Position numbers and translations under genes: made by a program
Notes under the pieces: generated by a model
Told to the model about the DNA's origin: nothing
Database searches by the model: none
Seen by the model: the letters and a program-made list of their open reading frames with translations, nothing else
NCBI GenBank assembly: GCA_037176885.1
Contig: JAWWNJ010000156.1
Span: forward strand, 186,001-250,000
Direction of reading: 5' to 3'
Length of the DNA stretch: 64,000 nt
Source: Favolaschia claudopus
Taxonomy: Eukaryota; Basidiomycota; Agaricomycetes; Agaricales; Mycenaceae
Shown: positions 53,170 through 64,000 of the stretch, piece by piece
Numbering within the stretch: position 1 is the stretch's first letter
How the letters are laid out: each line of letters begins with the position of its first letter

Positions 53170-54088
53170 CTAACGTGGGAAGTCTAGTACGTGTCGCAGG
53201 AAAGACACCTCACTCACCAGTGACAACCCAACCTGTTTTGCGACGAGGCTACGGAATCGTAGCACCTTCACGTGCGGTGCATGTCTAGAAATTCCAGCTA
53301 AAATTTCCGCCTCCGTTGGGGTGGTGGTTGACGTGAGGATGACAATACATTCCAGGTCTTTCGCTTCAGTTAATTGCGATAAACAGCAGTCAATGTCCAC
53401 GCCATCAGAATACCACATTAGCGAAACGGAAGTGAGCCCAGACACGTCGAAAAGCGATAGTCCCCAATTTGGACCCTCGTATATTTTCAAATACGTTGAA
53501 TCTGCGCGCCTTGGGAATTGTATTGACTCCTCCGACGCAAAGGTAAGGTTGTTGATGGTAGGGTGTCTGTGCAGGAAGCCCATAAATGCTGAGGCGGTGT
53601 TCGGTTGTACGATGCATCGAAAGGTAACGAGGTTGGGAAAGACACCGTCCTGCAGCAGTTGATGAAATTCGATTGGTTCAGCCAGATATAGAAGCAGATG
53701 CTTCAAACTGGTCATTAGGAGCACCACCCGAGTAATTTGGGTGACATGCGCCTCAGCCCTGTGCCGCGTGAGTGATGGGCCGGTAAGTACGATCGCCGAC
53801 GTACAGTTTCAGATCTTGTTTTACAAAGAATTTCTGAACATGAGATAGCGCCGGCGGGGATGTGCACCACCTGTCAACACGTAGAAACCGCTTAAGTGTC
53901 TTCTTTGTGTTCAGGTGCACACCACGGTACAGGAAACGCGTGGATATTTCCCGCATGAGGCGAGAGGTCAGGCATAACGACAAAAGCTCTGGATGCGCTG
54001 CATAGGCTATGATGAAAAAAAGAACCTCGTTCGGTAGCCATGCAATAATGGACCGAGATATCTTGAATGCCCGTCGGGTGATTACCAT
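53170..54088 (-). pseudogene. F-box protein with LRR-like C-terminus, one frameshift
   Basis: Starts MVITRRAFKISRSIIAWLPN. The F-box is clear at residues ~17-60 (LPNEVLFFIIAYAAHPELLS, LCLTSRLMREISTRFLYRGV). A frame change near 53790 leads into the second ORF (VVLLMTSLKHLLLYLAEPIE, LVTFRCIVQPNTASAFMGFL, LTSVSLMWYSDGVDIDCCL, DLECIVILTSTTTPTEAEIL), a Leu-rich pattern usual for fungal F-box proteins. It ends at 53170. The proteins link substrates to Skp1-cullin ubiquitin ligases. Apart from the shift, which could be an unrecognised intron, it is the best-preserved F-box gene here. Confidence 0.65.
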
Positions 54089-54239
54089 GAAGAGTTTTCA
54101 TGTCAACTTGGCTTCGTCTACATACCATATGTATGTAACCGGGGCCGAGCAAATCATCACCGACGATTCACCGTTGGATCACCATCAGACCTTGCAGGAA
54201 AGCGAGCTTCTTAGCAGTTAATTGGTATTGGGTCTAACC

Positions 54240-55747
54240 CTATACTGTACCTGCCTGTATGGGAGCAACGGTCACGGTAACGGTTGAGTTGGTTGTGTTG
54301 CCTCTTTTTGGGTCCGTCACGATGACGATTGAGGTCGTTGCCTGAAGAAAATCGTGACATTCTGAAAGAAATTCAAGATTTTTTCGTGAAAACAATGCAA
54401 GTGATTCTGGCGTGCTTTTGAGGTGGCAAAGAGATTCTCGTCCATTCAGTGTCTGTAATGACCGTTCAGCCCGCGCTTCTGCGCTGGTTAGTTTCTGTAC
54501 CGATAATAACGTGCTCCTAGGAGCGGGTGAGATCCAGCAGAGAGAGTCGCAAGTGGGACTGATGTGTAGATGCGACCCATTGGCTGGGAGAACATCAGAT
54601 AGAAGCCTGTCCGGGGAGATACCGTCTATAGTTTCATCAGTATCCGGGGGCTGCTACCCAACAAAGTAAGTACTTACACACATGATCAAGACCATTATCT
54701 GCGGATGAATCCATATAGCAACCTGAACCACAACAGAAGAACTGGCGCTCACCGAAAAAAAAGTCGCGAATACGGCACTCTCGAGCGCAGAACAAATGAG
54801 ACGGGTGATCAGATGGTTTGTTTCTATGTCCCGGGGTCAGCTGAGTAGCATGTGAGGAAAATATGTGCAAACTATTGAATCCTGTTCGACTCTTGTGGAG
54901 GTAGTAAATTAGCGGCAATCTAAAGTTGTGCGCCATCGATTGACAATAATTCAACAGAGAATGATGCATACGTTACAATCAGATCGTTGACCACCAGCCA
55001 GGAATCGACGACTGGGGTAAGGCGAGAGCCCTGATCGAACCTGCGTCGACGAGTCTTTGCGGAAGGCACCTAAATGAAGATTTCCTACTTCAAGCCGAAA
55101 GCAAGCACGCTCGTCCGCAGCCGCAATACATCCTCAGAAACTCGAAACTCGAATCTTTTGTTACAGACACCATCATGCTACGGACGTTGGAAAATGTGAA
55201 GAACGCCATTAGGACAAACAGGAGGCGCTACTTTGAGAGGCGGAGAACTCGATGCGCCATGAATATCTGAACGGGACAATGCGATCTGAACAACGGGCGT
55301 TAGCGAAACCCCCCCTCACACGCGAATAGGATCTCTTACAGTCCAGATAAAAGGGGAACGGTGGTTAGTGGCCAGGGCGCGGACGCCAGAAACGCTGGGT
55401 TAAATTGGTTCTCGACTAGGTAAAGCCACACAAAATAGGCGGAAACAACAGCACAAAAAACGCTGAGGAGGAATTCCCAAACGACAAGAATGCTTAGATA
55501 CTGTGAGATGTCATAAAGGGACGAGTTCGGTCGATGCCGCACCGTATGATCAAGGTATCCTGTCTTCTGCGCGCGGACACGAAGTACGTTGTGAACTTTG
55601 CGGCGCATATACCGAACACAAAGATATTCAGCTACTACAGGCTTTATATGAGTTGTCGAGGTCTTTCTTTTGAAAAAGTGGGCTCACGGTTGTTCCTGCA
55701 AATATAGGCCCAATCCACAGTTTCACATTTTCTGGAGTGGAGGCCAT
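54240..55747 (-). pseudogene. DUF6534-type membrane protein, eroded
   Basis: The frame starts ATG at 55747 (MASTPENVKLWIGPIFAGTT), matching the usual family start. A possible 46-bp intron follows, then YLSILVVWEFLLSVFCAVVS and WLYLVENQFNPAFLASAPWP, a typical span of this multi-pass family. Stops and lost segments follow. Further in are VDSWLVVNDLIVTYASF and LIYYLHKSRTGFN (the conserved SRTGF). The last ~140 codons (54655-54240) are open and include SLQTLNGRESLC, like the LNAR(E)S motif near the family's C-terminus. DUF6534 proteins are multi-span membrane proteins of unknown role, common in Agaricomycetes. The number of breaks makes this a likely pseudogene. Confidence 0.55.
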
Positions 55748-56324
55748 GAGGGGGGGAGCGGGACTGGAATAAGTCTCTCGTAATACAGAGTACCGTTCAG
55801 AGTCAAGAGGTACGCGGGAATTCCCGATCGCACACAGACCTCCTTGACAGGGCCCCTCAATTAGGAAGGTGGCTCTGATCGGCCACTTTTAACGAGCTGA
55901 ATCAAAGACTTTCAACTTGTGCCGCACTTCCTTCCCGGATCCCTCTGTGATTTCGCGTACCCTCCCATTTTCGTATATTATCTGTCGATTGGCTTCCTCG
56001 GAATAATTTATTCCGCTTCTGAACTTGTACAATGAAAGGATTGATATCGCCATGCTGAACCTAATACTGATGACGAGGAGTCGCCCTCCTCGGTCGAAAT
56101 ATCGAAACCCGAGGGATCCGACCCAGGTCCGACCTTCCCGCAGCGGACCGGGCATCCGGACCCTCCTCCTCCTCGTAATAATGACTCGTATGCACAGCAT
56201 GTCAAAACTTTTGGAGGTTGATGTCAGAAACTTTTGTTCCGCATACCTCTTGTTCAGAGTAGCCGCAGACGTCTGCGATCGGCCGCAGATGGATGCGACA
56301 GACGGTCATGTGCAGTCACGCTTG
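55748..56324. other. No supported gene
   Basis: A 103-codon minus ORF (55889-56200) has no recognised motif. Confidence 0.35.
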
Positions 56325-57602
56325 ATTTGATTTGATTTGATGTTCTATGGTTATCGTACCTGGCCCGAAGGCTACGCGATAGTACTCTACTGGGGTATGT
56401 AAGGGAACCTATGCTATGAGTAAGTAAGAAGCTGTATTCTATAGTAACCGAGAGAATAAGATAAGTAGGGAAACGTAAAGGGAAATCTCGAGGATGAGAG
56501 GGACGGCATTGGGGTTTGAAGGTACAGTAAGGTGCAGGAGGACCGCCGAGCTGGTGCGTGCCTGATGAGGACGGAGAGGAAGAGTAAATTATGACCAGAG
56601 GGCCGATATGGTAAAGTATGGAGGGAGTCTGGAGATGATGAAAAATTACGAAAAGCGGCCTGTGGCGATAATAAACGTAGTGAGAGCCTTAAGTAGAGCG
56701 GGGTGAGAGAGCAGGGATGGGACGTCAACCGATCCAAGGAGACCTGCAGAGAAGTAAGCTAGCTGGAGAGGACGCCGGAGGTGTTCCCATGCGGGGCAGT
56801 GGAGTAGGAAGTGCACACGGGTTTCTCGTGCTCCGCACTTCGGGCAGGCGGGGGTATCGATTTGCCGCAGACGAAACCTGGTAGCATTCAGGGACGAGAA
56901 GTCCGTGCGGAGGCGCGCTATGAGCGAGATGACAGAACGGGGGATGCTGGCAGTATACGGGTGCCGAAGAATGGTGGTTGGCGGAGTGCGGTCGATTTGA
57001 CGCAGAGCCAAACCCGTTGGGCTGGAAGCCCACCGTTCAGCCCACCGCGCTATGATATCTTCGCGAATGCGACGCCTACATGTAGTCAGGGAAACGAAGG
57101 CAAGCGGGGATGGTGCTAAACGCGTAGCCTCCTTTGCCGCGACGTCCGCAAACTCGTTTCCTGCAGTTCCGATATGAGCCGGGGTCCACAAGTTGGTGAT
57201 TCGAAGAAGAGGGTGCAGTTCTAGGGCTTGACGGAGTAGACGATCGTATGCGATGGCCCTGAATTGGCCGGAGCGCGGGGAGGTAGAGAGAACTGACCGC
57301 AGACCAGCCTCAGAGTCAGAGACAATCAAGACATGGTCATACCCGTCGCGCAGAGCCTGTTGAGTAGCGGCAATAAGACCCTCAACCTCGCCTTCCGCAA
57401 CTTGACCTTCACCCAGGGGGATGAGAAGACGAAGATGCTCCGACGACCCCTCCACTCGCACTGCAGCACCACCCGCCCTTCCCTCCAAGAGAGAACCGTC
57501 AGTGAACCAGGTCGACGTGGTCTTGATTGTAGTCCCTATCACACTGCCTTGGATGTCCGGCCGCTTAGCATAGTGGTACAGTTGCGGCGAAATTGAATGC
57601 AT
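56325..57602 (-). CDS. LINE C-terminal RNase H domain and zinc knuckle (5'-truncated)
   Basis: An open frame from 57602 to 56646 contains an intact RNase H: WFTDGSLLEGRAGGAAVRVE (first Asp), EGEVEGLIAATQQAL (Glu), VLIVSDSEAGLRSV (Asp) and NLWTPAHIGTAGNEFADVAA (His/Asp), then a Cys/His zinc finger (CPKCGARETRVHFLLHC). This is the end of a Tad1/I-type LINE polyprotein with its own RNase H. RT and endonuclease are missing. Its first codons lie in a family C transposon end (57579 on), so the start codon is accidental. The 3' untranslated part ends at 56325-56341 in an ATCAA tandem, the expected LINE tail. Confidence 0.85.
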
Positions 57603-57625
57603 TACCTAAAAAGGAAAGTCCTCCA
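57579..57625 (+). mobile_element. Single end of a family C TA-MITE
   Basis: CAGTTGCGGCGAAATTGAAT follows TA at 57577-57578. The partner end is not found nearby, so this is a truncated element that lies against the LINE fragment. Confidence 0.6.
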
Positions 57626-58289
57626 GACCCACCTTCTGAGCATTTCAGACCGCCTGATAATTTAAGATATTCCACGGAAAACTCGAAAATCAAATTATTC
57701 GTGAAAACTGCATTTTCGACTGGAACTCCAGGGGGTTATATAGGTCAGGTGAGACCGATAGACACTAGTTCATGCTTCTATCTACTCACCAGCTACAATG
57801 TGGTAGGGAAATTGTCGGGATTCTGGGACACAAACTATGCAAAGAATTGCAACACATTTAACAACCTTCCCGTTGTGGGACCGCCATTGGCAAAAGCCTC
57901 CATACCCCTGAATAGTGTTCATATTTCATTGGATACCCAGAGTTTGCTCATTAGATACATCACTATCGACAATATACCTCAAATCTTCCATATTACCCCA
58001 AGAGAGTGCTCTCATCTGGTCGGGCTGTGGGATCTGAATATGGCGAAGTCCCTCGTCTTCGCGTCGAGTATACCATTACCTCAGAAGGTTTATGCGTCAG
58101 TTCAATTATTTCTGTCCGCACAAGTGGTGCTCTCAAATTTCTGACAAAATGACTCGGATTGATGGATTCCGGCGGTGAATTGCCAAAGAAACTGGCAGTG
58201 GAGGCCTGGGGAATACGTACTGTGTGCATAAACGAAGATACGCGCGCCTGGTGATAAAACCCTATGGACGTTGAGTTCTGGACTTCAAC
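57626..58289. other. Unassigned, one 183-codon plus ORF
   Basis: The ORF at 57593-58144 has no recognised domain and begins inside a transposon end. I do not support it as a gene. Confidence 0.35.
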
Positions 58290-59660
58290 TTCTGTGATTT
58301 GTCTGCGAACTGGGCGAAGAAAATATCTAGCGGAGCTTTTCAACACATCATCGTTCAACCCGAACAGCTACTGGACACCTGCCCAAATTTGCTAAGCTTA
58401 TCAGTAACCCTCTCCCGTATGAACGTTGACGAGGCGCACTTTATCTATACCGCCGGCCTTCCCCTCTATGCTCTGCCCGCCTTTCGCCCCGCCTGGGGTG
58501 CTCCAAATCTGCTGGGTCTACGGCTGAAACGAAACACCCCAATCATAGCCATGTCCACCACCCTCCCTCCCCATATCAAGTCCGCCGTGACTCACTTTGA
58601 TCCGGCCACCATGCTATCTCTGGAACTATCCACAAGCTGCCCCAACATAATCTACGCCACGCATCGCATCGTAAGATCTCTGTCCGACTATCGCAGTCTT
58701 GATTTCATGCTCGGTCTCGACGCATTTGTACTTCCACGCAAGACCCTTGTATTTCACGACAACACTCAGCAATGTTCCGATGCGCGTGCTCATCAAAACA
58801 ACAAGCTGCCCAAGAGCGAGCAAAATAAAGGTCTTATCCGCCATTATCACGCCGGAATGTCCCATACGTACCTCAAAAATCTCTTTGACGATTTCTCGAA
58901 GAAAGATGGGGGGTGCACACAACAGAAGGGTTGTCAACTGTGAGTTTGTTATATCTCATTCACGATATATTATATGACTTGGTTTAGGGCTTACATGTGC
59001 CGGGAGTGGAGGTGGTTATCGATTATGGAGCACCACGAGCCATGCCGACTGCACATGGCTGAGCCGTGGGTGTACACAGCGTCTTTGGAGGGTGTGGATT
59101 CTTTGAGTGACGACCCGGATTGACCGATCTCGGGAAAGCTTACAAAGAATTCACGGAAGCCTGAGCGCGCTGGATTGGCAGTGGCTCTCTACGTTCGCTC
59201 ACCAAGCTGCCTTCGCGATGTTTTTGCCCGTTATCTCGGAGACACGACCCGTGACGGTAACATTTGAGCCGCTTTCAATCTTACACTAATCAGCCTTTCC
59301 GCAGCACTGAAATTCTCTACTGAATGCTGTTGTGATCGGCCGCACGATACGGATGTCCAATTTGATAAACGCACGTTTTTCCCAGGTCGTTTCATCTATG
59401 AGGACGAAGAGAAAAGGATTTATGCTGGGGATATTGCTGAGACAGACCGTGTCCATTTGAATCCTCCTAAGAAACCCAAGGGTAAATCCAAAAACAATCG
59501 AAAAGTTGCTGATCGGGGCCCTCTACAAGATTGACTTAACGGTTGGCTCCCTGCGGCGCACACGACGGACCCATTTAGAGCAGTTCGCCCCCCAACATTC
59601 ATCCTCGACGCGAATGTGAGAAGAGCTTGGCTAGAACTGCGCCGTCTTCGAGCCCCATAG
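58290..59660 (+). pseudogene. Second RecQ-family helicase relic
   Basis: A 214-codon frame holds helicase motifs in order: FQHIIVQPEQLL (Ib), MNVDEAHFIYTAGLPLYALP (II, DEAH), MSTTLPPHIKSAV (III), KTLVFHDNTQQCSD (IV) and IRHYHAGMSHTYLKNLFDDF (V). Disrupted frames continue with HVPGVEVVIDYGAPRAMPTA, AEPWVYTASLEGVDSLSDD, SPSCLRDVFARYLGDTTRD, then a 47-bp intron (59258-59304), ALKFSTECCCDRP, FFPGRFIYEDEEKRIYAGDI and HTTDPFRAVRPPTFILDANV. Motif VI is degraded and Walker A is not seen. It retains the part that the copy at 31167-33840 has lost, and belongs to the same broad family. Confidence 0.75.
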
Positions 59661-59792
59661 CGTATTGCTGTGTAAAGCCAGTCTAGAGCATTATAATAAA
59701 TAGAAAATTAGGATGAAAAGGTGAGTAGCGATTACAGGTATATGCCGCCCCGCAAACGACGACCACTCGCCCGCTTTGGGCCGGCCAATCTT

Positions 59793-60246
59793 CTAAAGGG
59801 GGATATTCGAATATTGGGAAGCTTCGCGGTTGTGATATCGTGGGACCAAGGTTTTGCGGTCTAGATGGTGATCAGTTGGACCAGAGAGTATGATATGGTA
59901 CTTTGAAATTACTTCACTTTCCAAAGCAGCACGCATGCCCTCTGCAGGTGTACTTTCATATTCGTCGTAGGGGCGATACAATGTGAACGTGAAACAAGGC
60001 AAACCACCCTGGAAAAGCGATTGATGTGGGTTCAACGAGGAGAACTTACAGTAGGGTGGCTGATAACAGATTGTTGTCGCCAAAAAATGAAAACATGGAA
60101 ATCTGAACAGATTTAAGCAGCAGGATATGAAGCTTGGACGTATACTCTGGCAAACTTTGCAGTGCTTCTTGACTACTTACATACTCCTTCTGTGACTGAG
60201 AGCCTCCAACCAAAAGTAGGCCCTGCACGAAGCCGTGTATTGTCAA
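59793..60246 (-). CDS. Possible gene fragment, function unknown
   Basis: A 97-codon minus frame includes GGLPCFTFTLYRPYDEYEST and EGMRAALESEVISKYHIILS. A second upstream frame (60046-60246) may be an exon, but the obvious 41-bp intron (60009-60049) would be out of phase. No family recognised. Confidence 0.25.
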
Positions 60247-60317
60247 TGCGCAGGGAGAACAGCTACTCTCTGTACGGTTCGACTGCTAGGCAAAATACTT
60301 ATGATGGATAGAGAATC

Positions 60318-61013
60318 CTAGCTACGAAGTTGAGCCCGTAGGACACCGGCTTGCAGCGCTTGGACCATCGCCATCGCGTCAGCTTCGTCACTGGTCAATT
60401 CCAAAAATGCAATGGTCATCAGAATGTCCTGACTTCCAACGACGCCACCCCTAATAGCAGCTTCGATGGCGTCAGTAGAACCAAAATACAACCACTCCAA
60501 CAGGAGCAAGAACGATTGGACATGAGGAGGATTGTAAACATCAATCCATTCGGAATCGATTGCAAGGTCGATGGAGCGAGCAATGCTCCGAAATGAAAGC
60601 CGTCGTCGAAAAAACATCGAACGAGCGGTCAGGTAGTCTGAGTGGAGGTTATGCACCAGGATGAGTTGGGAGCCTCGGCAGTGAATGCCTCAAACGTCAT
60701 GAGCCCAGAAGATCACCTCAGAAAATGAAAACCTACGAAGACGACAATCTGCGGTGACTTCATTACGAAAATGATCTTGGGCTTTGTCGCGAAGATAGAG
60801 CAAGAAGCCGGGTGTTACGTGGCGAAAGGGATCAGTGTCCAGCACTGCAATCTTTTGCAGCACTCCAATATAGAAGCTATTTCCTTTCCCGCGTTTACCC
60901 TGCAAATGCCTCTCGACCGTGCTAGCATCAGTCACACCCAATTTCAGTCGCGACAAAGCGATTGACATGGTATTGAGTAGATCGTCCTGATCAGGTACTT
61001 CAGTCATGCACAC
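60318..61013 (-). pseudogene. Uncharacterised protein with one in-frame stop
   Basis: The minus frame reads through from MTEVPDQDDLLNTMSIALSR past a TGA at 60690 to RSIARSIDLAIDSEWIDVYN, FLLLLEWLYFGSTDAIEAAI and MVQALQAGVLRAQLRS (stop 60318), about 230 codons in one frame. Words are protein-like throughout (RGKGNSFYIGVLQKIAVLD; HVTPGFLLYLRDKAQDHF). A TATA-like TATATAACC at ~61180 and a GT-AG pair (61115-61051) after an upstream ATGCCCA could be a first exon, but the frame does not carry over. I do not recognise the family. The single stop is the only lesion. Confidence 0.45.
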
Positions 61014-61791
61014 CTAACGGAAGAAAATATCGCACCTCAGTCAGAATACCTGAAAGAGTGTTTAGCAATTAACAACGTCGCCTCGATTAAACGTTAAGAC
61101 AAGGACGGTACTTACTGGGCATGATGATAAGGGTTGACGTTGAGGTGAGTCCCAGACGATGGATGCGAAGGTTATATAGACCGCTGGAGACAAAGAGATC
61201 TGAGACATTGTTTCTGAGACATTATTGAATCATTGTTTCTGAGACATTGAGTTGATCAAATTTCCGACGTGTTCATCACGTGATACACTTACAAAATTCC
61301 CGGTCCGGTTGGCCGTTCTGTAGAGAGTTCCGGTGACCTTCGATCACCGATCGCTCCGGTCACTGCTCCGCTTCTGGTGGACAGAAATAATGGCTGTGAG
61401 CACGAAATGAGAAAGACGCGTCGGATCTCGGGGTATGTAACACTGTGTTTGACAATGTTTCGTGCTGCGTCCATTTTCGGGAACCAGTGGTTGCGATCCC
61501 GAATCTTTATGTAACACGTTTTTTTTTTTTTTTTTTTTCTTCCTTTTTGGATTGTTGGCCCACAGCTTCACACTGTGACTGGCGAGTGCCCTCGCCCCGG
61601 CAGAAGCTTTGGCAGTGACACCCAATTCCGGACTTTGCCATTTCAGGCGGAAGTAGAGATCCGGACCCCGGAGGAAATGCATTTACGCAGACACGTGATG
61701 GATATCACGGTACTGTGGGAGTCCTACTGCGCAGTTCCTCGGGGAAGATTCCCCACAAACATACGCATCATCTAATTTTTAAACGAGACAC

Positions 61792-61828
<37 letters not shown>

Positions 61829-62495
61829 TGCGCGACGACTTTCATTCCCCGAACACGCATCCAAGGGGAATCGGGATTACAATTTCGTACCGTGGGAGGG
61901 GGGGAGGGGGGTCCAGTGCTCAGAAAGTTTTTGGAGCCCAGGGTCTGCTTGAAAATGATATTTTGCATGGTTCTAAGCTGTCTCTGGTAACATTTTGGGG
62001 CAAGAGACAATTAGACGGTCAAAGTGATGATAAATGCCCCGATTAGGCGTGATTTCGCACGCTAAACCAGTCAGGGCGCATTTTGTGGATCACATGTCTC
62101 AAATGCTTAAAGTCCCGCATATGAAGAACCTAAAGGAAGTTTATTTTCCAGCTACTCACTAACTCTTTTGAAGTGTCTCTATGAATCTTATACCTAGTAA
62201 ATTTTAAATTATCTTTCTCTGCTTCGCAATCGAAGGAGTACTCGAGCTCGGTGTAAACACAATCTGCACCTGATTGAACACCCGAACAGCCACAACACCA
62301 TGAAAATTGCTCAAAGGAACACGAAAACCTGATGAGAACACTGCAGGTGTCTGAACAAAAACTTCGACCCCCGGTGCGGATTTCGCAGATCGGTATACCC
62401 TTGAAGAACTATGTATTGAGCGCAATATTACAGTCACTATGAAGCCAGCCTTGGTCGAAAATCCACCTACGCGTTAGGTTGAAAATCATCGTTCA
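61014..62495. other. No supported gene; simple repeats
   Basis: Contains a poly-T tract (~61519-61538), a (CA)n microsatellite (~61789-61825) and TTTCTGAGACATT direct repeats at 61209-61252. ORFs here are produced by these repeats. Confidence 0.6.
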
Positions 62496-63092
62496 TGTCA
62501 CAGACAGGCCTGGCTTCCCACGCCTCTCCATGCCGTAAACACCAATCAACAAGTGGCGGCATCGTCGTCCATCATCAAGACAAGAGACCAAACCAGACGA
62601 GACCAGAGACACAAAGAAGTCAGGACTCCCTGCGCAACCAGCACCCACAAACTCAACTAAGAGCTGGGCATACCTTCGGTACGATGAAGGCTTGGGGAGC
62701 ACAACAGGAGATACCCGTAAGAATGATAAAATAAAAACACTAGGGTAAGTACATGAGTGGAGACAGAGCTCCTTAAATAGATATGAGTACCTTCTCGGTC
62801 ATGACTAGAATGAGTCATGGCTAAGAATAGAACAACAATAAGAATGAGTCATATCTAAAAATAGAACCTAAAAATAGAAGAACAGTAGAGAGCACAGCCG
62901 TAAAGGCTGTAAAGAGCTGTGGAAAAGCTGTGGAAAGCTGTAGAAAGCTGTAGAACACAGCCAAGAAAGCTGTAGAGAATGGAGTAGACTTCTAGTCTAC
63001 AGAATCAGGAATACGGTCATTCCCATGACATAATCACTCAAGGATCAAAGGGATCAGGGGTCTTCAAGAAATCAACTGGCCAGACTGTGACA
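62496..63092 (-). repeat. 3' LTR of a minus-strand gypsy-type element (597 bp)
   Basis: Read on the minus strand it starts TGTCACAGTCTGG and ends CTGTGACA, an 8-bp inverted border. It is preceded by a purine tract (AAGGAGGGGGTAA). Internal AGCTGT-rich tandem words occur at 62900-62960, and a TATTTAAGGAG TATA-like box on the minus strand near 62775. Host flank is to the left. Confidence 0.8.
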
Positions 63093-63200
63093 TTACCCCC
63101 TCCTTGAGGTCGACGTCCTCGTCGACCAAGGGCTGGTCTTTCTCCCTGGGGAAAAAAAAATATCTTTCCTCGCCAGATTCCCACATGCAGTAGCCTTACA
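63093..63200 (-). pseudogene. Gypsy-type pol C-terminal remnant
   Basis: The frame ending RGRRPQGGGNVT at the LTR border resembles the usual REGGNVT-type end of gypsy polyproteins. Only ~30 codons remain before unrelated sequence. Confidence 0.5.
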
Positions 63201-63644
63201 GGCTCATTGGGCTCTGAGTCTATGACTGACCTTATGTATTTGCCCAATCCTGCAACTGTTCCACAGGATGAGGGGAATAGGCAAGTGCCTCCAGCCCTTG
63301 CCTATATACTCCTGCACCCCCATCTCAAGGATTGGCGTCCCGACAATCCCAAGAATTTTTTCCGCATCATTGAGGAGCGAAAAAAAATTGAGGTTCATTC
63401 AAAAAGTAGTTCAAGGTCATCTGAGACCGAAAAGAGGGTAGATTTTTTCCTTGATGCACTCAAAGCATAAGTGCACCAGCTCAAGCTATTACTTCTTTAA
63501 GGACGAGCGCCCACTAGCTTGCAAGTTATTCCTTGTTTAAAGACATGCACAACCATGTCTACCAGAGTTAATACTTCTTTAAGGACGCGCACAACCACGT
63601 CACAAAGAGTTGAAGGATCTCAGCATTAATGCCGCTGAGAGGGG
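63201..63644. other. Possible small plus ORF, otherwise nothing
   Basis: An 87-codon plus ORF (63207-63470) ends EKRVDFFLDALKA. It has no recognised family. Direct repeats TTCTTTAAGGACG occur near 63490-63585. Confidence 0.25.
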
Positions 63645-63646
63645 TA

Positions 63647-64000
63647 CAGTTGCGGCAAAATCAAATGTCCCTACCATAAAAGGAAATTCAAATCAATCTC
63701 GCCCTTTTCCTACCTTATTGGAGGTCTTCGGTCGAACAGAGGATGTAGGACGATAGTCTGGCCAAATATATGGTACTACATCGCTTGAGCAAATTTTACT
63801 GCGGCTCTTTCCGCCGTGTTTGCCTCAGATTGTATTCAGATAGCTGGAGCCATAACCCACTCGTTACTGGGAGAAATCAAAAGAGTGAAAGTTCAGGGTA
63901 GGTCCTAGATGTCTCCTCATTCTTTCTATCACCAGCAATCCGCTTCAAAGTATGTGTGATTGGGCAAAAGGTTGGGTTTGATTTGAATTTCCTTCTATGG
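63647..64000 (+). mobile_element. Left end of a family C TA-element, continues off the window
   Basis: CAGTTGCGGCAAAATCAAAT follows TA (63645-63646) and matches the TIR at 44569. The other end is not in the window, so the element may be larger and autonomous. Confidence 0.6.

Noticed and set aside
57593..58144. 183-codon plus ORF upstream of the RecQ relic
   Set aside because: Starts inside a transposon end, has no helicase motif and no recognised domain.
61768..62010. ORFs over the (CA)n tract
   Set aside because: They consist of dinucleotide-repeat translation and have no support as genes.

Overview
The window looks like a stretch of chromosome from a mushroom-forming basidiomycete (Agaricomycetes). 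This is an inference from gene families that are expanded in that group (DUF6589, a RecQ-like helicase family, F-box/LRR proteins, DUF6534 membrane proteins), from ~45-60 bp GT-AG introns wherever genes can be spliced by eye, and from a chromodomain Ty3/gypsy element. No ordinary housekeeping gene is complete. The region is a nested transposon graveyard in which most coding sequence is transposon-derived or broken. Layout: 0-9.5 kb holds an LTR-retrotransposon 5' end, several inverted-repeat elements and a hAT element nested inside a TA-flanked element. 9.5-10.0 kb is a Mutator-like element with a 9-bp target duplication. 10.6-16.2 kb is a near-complete minus-strand chromovirus with three frameshifts or truncations. 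16.6-18.4 kb is a LINE reverse transcriptase split by a TA-flanked MITE. 19.3-20.5 kb is an F-box/LRR pseudogene. 20.6-26.1 kb mixes a host repeat (R1), a solo LTR, GC-rich repeats, telomere-like sequence and a second LTR/gag fragment. 26.3-33.8 kb carries a broken DUF6589 gene (+) and a broken RecQ helicase gene (-), tail to tail, each split by a CACTA-like element. 33.9-35.1 kb is a head-to-tail GC-rich repeat array. 36.55-40.19 kb is the most intact unit: a 3,640-bp Tc1/mariner element with ~420-bp terminal inverted repeats, a spliced DD34E transposase and a second, spliced, five-exon gene of unknown function. 40.6-46.6 kb holds fold-back elements, a Pumilio-type fragment with a transposon in its intron, a copia 3' end and a third R1 copy with a hAT insertion. 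47.6-64 kb has a copia gag, a C2H2 zinc-finger fragment, a second 684-bp fold-back element, an F-box gene, an eroded DUF6534 gene, a LINE RNase H domain, a second RecQ relic and a gypsy 3' LTR. How it works together: at least eight insertion events can be read exactly because target-site duplications are intact (TA for Tc1/mariner-like, 8 bp for hAT, 9 bp for MULE, 3 bp for Harbinger- and CACTA-like, 5 bp for a solo LTR), and several have an uninterrupted counterpart in the same window. The best candidate for something undescribed is the two-gene Tc1/mariner element at 36552-40191; the tail-to-tail RecQ/DUF6589 pair is second.
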